This document shows positions 5,426 to 6,857 of a DNA stretch of 6,857 nt, in pieces. The stretch is from positions 1 through 6,857 of the forward strand of contig DNQL01000269.1 in assembly GCA_003500765.1 (NCBI GenBank). Direction: 5' to 3'. The translations under genes were made by a program, and so were the position numbers. The notes beneath the pieces are model-generated. The model was not told the origin of the DNA and ran no database searches. It was given only the letters and a program-made list of their open reading frames with translations. The DNA comes from Elusimicrobiota bacterium (GTDB lineage Bacteria > Elusimicrobiota > Elusimicrobia > Elusimicrobiales > UBA9959). Every line of letters begins with the position of its first letter. Within the stretch, counting starts at the first letter, position 1.

Positions 5426-6684
5426 TGGGAATACTGATAGCCCTGGGCATACTACTGCTCGCCTTCCTGGGCGCGCCCGTCTTCACGCTAATCGGCGGCG
5501 GCGCGATATACCTCTTCGGCGCCGAGGGCATAGATTCCTCCGCCGTCATCGTGGAGATGCTCAGGCTCGCCTCGCTGCCGGCCCTCATCGCCATACCTCT
5601 TTTCACCTTCGCGGGCTACGTGCTGGCCGAGAGCGGCGCGCCGCGCAGGCTGCTGGCCCTGGCCGAGGCGCTGTTCGGATTCCTGCCCGGCGGCCTGGCC
5701 ATAGTGGCGCTCTTCGCCACGGCCGTCTTCACCGCTTTCACGGGAGCGTCGGGCGTAACCATCATCGCCCTGGGCGGCCTCCTGTACCCGATGCTGAAAA
5801 AGCAGGGCTACCCCGAGAAGTTCACGATGGGCCTGCTTACCACCACGGGCAGCCTGGGCCTCCTCTTCCCCCCCAGCCTGCCGATCATCCTCTACGCCAT
5901 AGTCGGCAAGCTCAACCTGGACCTGCTGTTCAAGGCCGCCCTGCCGCCCGGACTTTTCCTGCTGCTGGTCCTGTCGGTATACGCGTATTTCGTGGCCAGG
6001 CGTTCCGGCGTGCAGAAACTGGCCTTCGAGCCCGGCAAGATCCTGACGGCCATGCGGGCGGCGGCCTGGGAGATACCGCTGCCTTTCCTGATAATAGGCG
6101 GCATCTACAAGGGCCTTTTCACCGCCGGAGAGGCCGCCTCCATCATGTCCTTCTACGTGGTGATAGTCGAGGTCTTCGTATACAAGGATCTCTGCCTGCG
6201 CCGCGACATAGCCAAGATAGCGGTCAAGAGCATGATACTGGTAGGCTCCATCTTTATCGTGCTCGGCACCGCGCTGGGCCTGACCAATTACCTCATAGAC
6301 GCGCAGATCCCGGACGCCATCTTCGCCTGGATGCACTCGTTCGTCCAGAGCAAGTTCCTGTTCCTGGTACTGCTCAACATTTTCCTGCTGATCATAAATA
6401 TGATCGAGATCTTCTCGGCTATAATCATCGTGGTGCCGATCATAGTCCCCATCGCGCTGCAGTACGGCGTGGACCCCATCCACCTCGGGGTCATCTTCAT
6501 CCTGAATCTCGAGATAGGCTACATGCTCCCCCCGCTGGGGCTCAACCTCTTCCTTTCGAGTTCCCGCTTCAACCGCAAGTTGCCCGAACTCTACGGCGCG
6601 GTAGTGCCCTTCCTCCTTCTGCTGCTGGCGGTGCTGGCCCTGGTCACTTATTTCCCGGGGCTGAGCATGATGGGGATGAAATAG
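5425..6684 (+). CDS. TRAP transporter large membrane subunit, DctM family
   Basis: A 419-residue polytopic inner-membrane protein, the cation-coupled transport channel of the TRAP system. It is hydrophobic throughout, with roughly a dozen membrane segments, and length is typical of DctM. Landmarks: IPLFTFAGYVLAESGAPRRL in the N-terminal third, FTAFTGASGVTIIALGGLLYP near residues 104-124, the first re-entrant signature TTTGSLGLLFPPSLPIILY with P149-P150-S151, and the second repeat signature LGVIFILNLEIGYMLPPLGLNLF at 354-376. The second signature has Leu368 where most family members have Thr before the PP pair. The start ATG 5425 overlaps the preceding stop by one base, and GAGAGGAG at 5406-5413 supplies a ribosome site 11 bases away. 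It completes the four-gene transporter; the next gene begins four bases after its stop. Confidence 0.96.
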   Translation: MGILIALGILLLAFLGAPVFTLIGGGAIYLFGAEGIDSSAVIVEMLRLASLPALIAIPLFTFAGYVLAESGAPRRLLALAEALFGFLPGGLAIVALFATAVFTAFTGASGVTIIALGGLLYPMLKKQGYPEKFTMGLLTTTGSLGLLFPPSLPIILYAIVGKLNLDLLFKAALPPGLFLLLVLSVYAYFVARRSGVQKLAFEPGKILTAMRAAAWEIPLPFLIIGGIYKGLFTAGEAASIMSFYVVIVEVFVYKDLCLRRDIAKIAVKSMILVGSIFIVLGTALGLTNYLIDAQIPDAIFAWMHSFVQSKFLFLVLLNIFLLIINMIEIFSAIIIVVPIIVPIALQYGVDPIHLGVIFILNLEIGYMLPPLGLNLFLSSSRFNRKLPELYGAVVPFLLLLLAVLALVTYFPGLSMMGMK

Positions 6685-6688
6685 CGCG

Positions 6689-6857
6689 ATGGGCCATCAT
6701 CACGATCACGGCGGTCACGCCTGCAGCCACGATCACGGGCACGACCACGGGGCCGCGGGACGCCAGCACGCTCACGGCGCCGGCGCGCACCGGCGCGCCA
6801 TAACCTGGGCCTTTTTCATAACCGCCGGCTTCATGGCTCTCGAGGCCGTGGGCGGCC
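6689..6857 (+). CDS. Cation diffusion facilitator (CDF) family metal transporter, N-terminal fragment, runs off right edge
   Basis: Only the first 56 codons are in the window. The first 34 residues contain 12 histidines, one cysteine (C12) and several aspartates in HDH/HGHDH patterns, a cytoplasmic metal-binding extension common in zinc/cobalt/cadmium CDF proteins of the CzcD/ZitB type. The end of the fragment, RRAITWAFFITAGFMALEAVGG (35-56), matches the start of the first transmembrane helix of this family. The expected role is proton-coupled export of divalent metal, probably Zn2+, from the cytoplasm; metal choice is inferred. The ATG is four bases after the dctM stop, and only a weak GGGGA about 12 bases upstream could act as ribosome site, so it may depend on translation from the upstream gene. 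The transport and dimer domains are not visible. Confidence 0.87.
   Translation, partial: MGHHHDHGGHACSHDHGHDHGAAGRQHAHGAGAHRRAITWAFFITAGFMALEAVGG

Overview
This is a GC-rich bacterial chromosomal window, densely packed and apparently ordinary in gene content. One stretch has a distinctive transport operon, and the divergent promoter region holds a clear palindromic element. No rRNA, tRNA, CRISPR array, complete insertion sequence or phage gene is visible. Gram-negative architecture is suggested by a lipoprotein, a periplasmic binding protein and a TRAP transporter. Coding sequence uses ATA for isoleucine unusually often for such GC-rich DNA (in the first 13 Ile codons of malQ: 8 ATA, 5 ATC, no ATT). 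The taxon cannot be fixed from this. The combination of a TPR-associated TRAP transporter, a DUF6485 protein and this codon habit would fit Elusimicrobiota, spirochaetes or deltaproteobacterial lineages, with Elusimicrobiota a weak first guess.

Layout. From 714 down to the left edge, on the minus strand, lies the N-terminal 238 residues of a MurC-like Mur ligase with an atypical P-loop. A 163-bp divergent intergenic region (715-877) follows. It carries a perfect 29-bp inverted repeat (738-766 / 803-831) around a 36-bp spacer, which looks like a REP/MITE-type palindromic element. Immediately beside it is a sigma70-like promoter facing right. From 878 to the right edge every gene is on the plus strand and tightly spaced: a small Cys-rich DUF6485 protein, RidA, 4-alpha-glucanotransferase (MalQ), the TatT lipoprotein, a TRAP solute-binding protein (TatP type), the small (DctQ) and large (DctM) TRAP membrane subunits, and the start of a CDF-family metal efflux protein with a His-rich N-terminus that runs off the window.

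How they work together. The four genes 3038-6684 form a complete TPAT (TPR-protein-associated TRAP transporter), the type described from Treponema pallidum Tp0956-Tp0958. The binding protein lacks the usual ligand-carboxylate-binding arginine and has tryptophan in its place, which argues for a hydrophobic or otherwise non-classical ligand. The first two genes (tatT-tatP) overlap, as do the last two (Q-M). Between the pairs stands a long GC-rich hairpin that could protect the upstream mRNA and set an excess of periplasmic over membrane components. malQ overlaps tatT by four bases, so the transporter is translationally coupled to a glucan-metabolism gene with which it has no obvious biochemical link. 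RidA and DUF6485 are housekeeping or unknown-function passengers of the same probable transcript.
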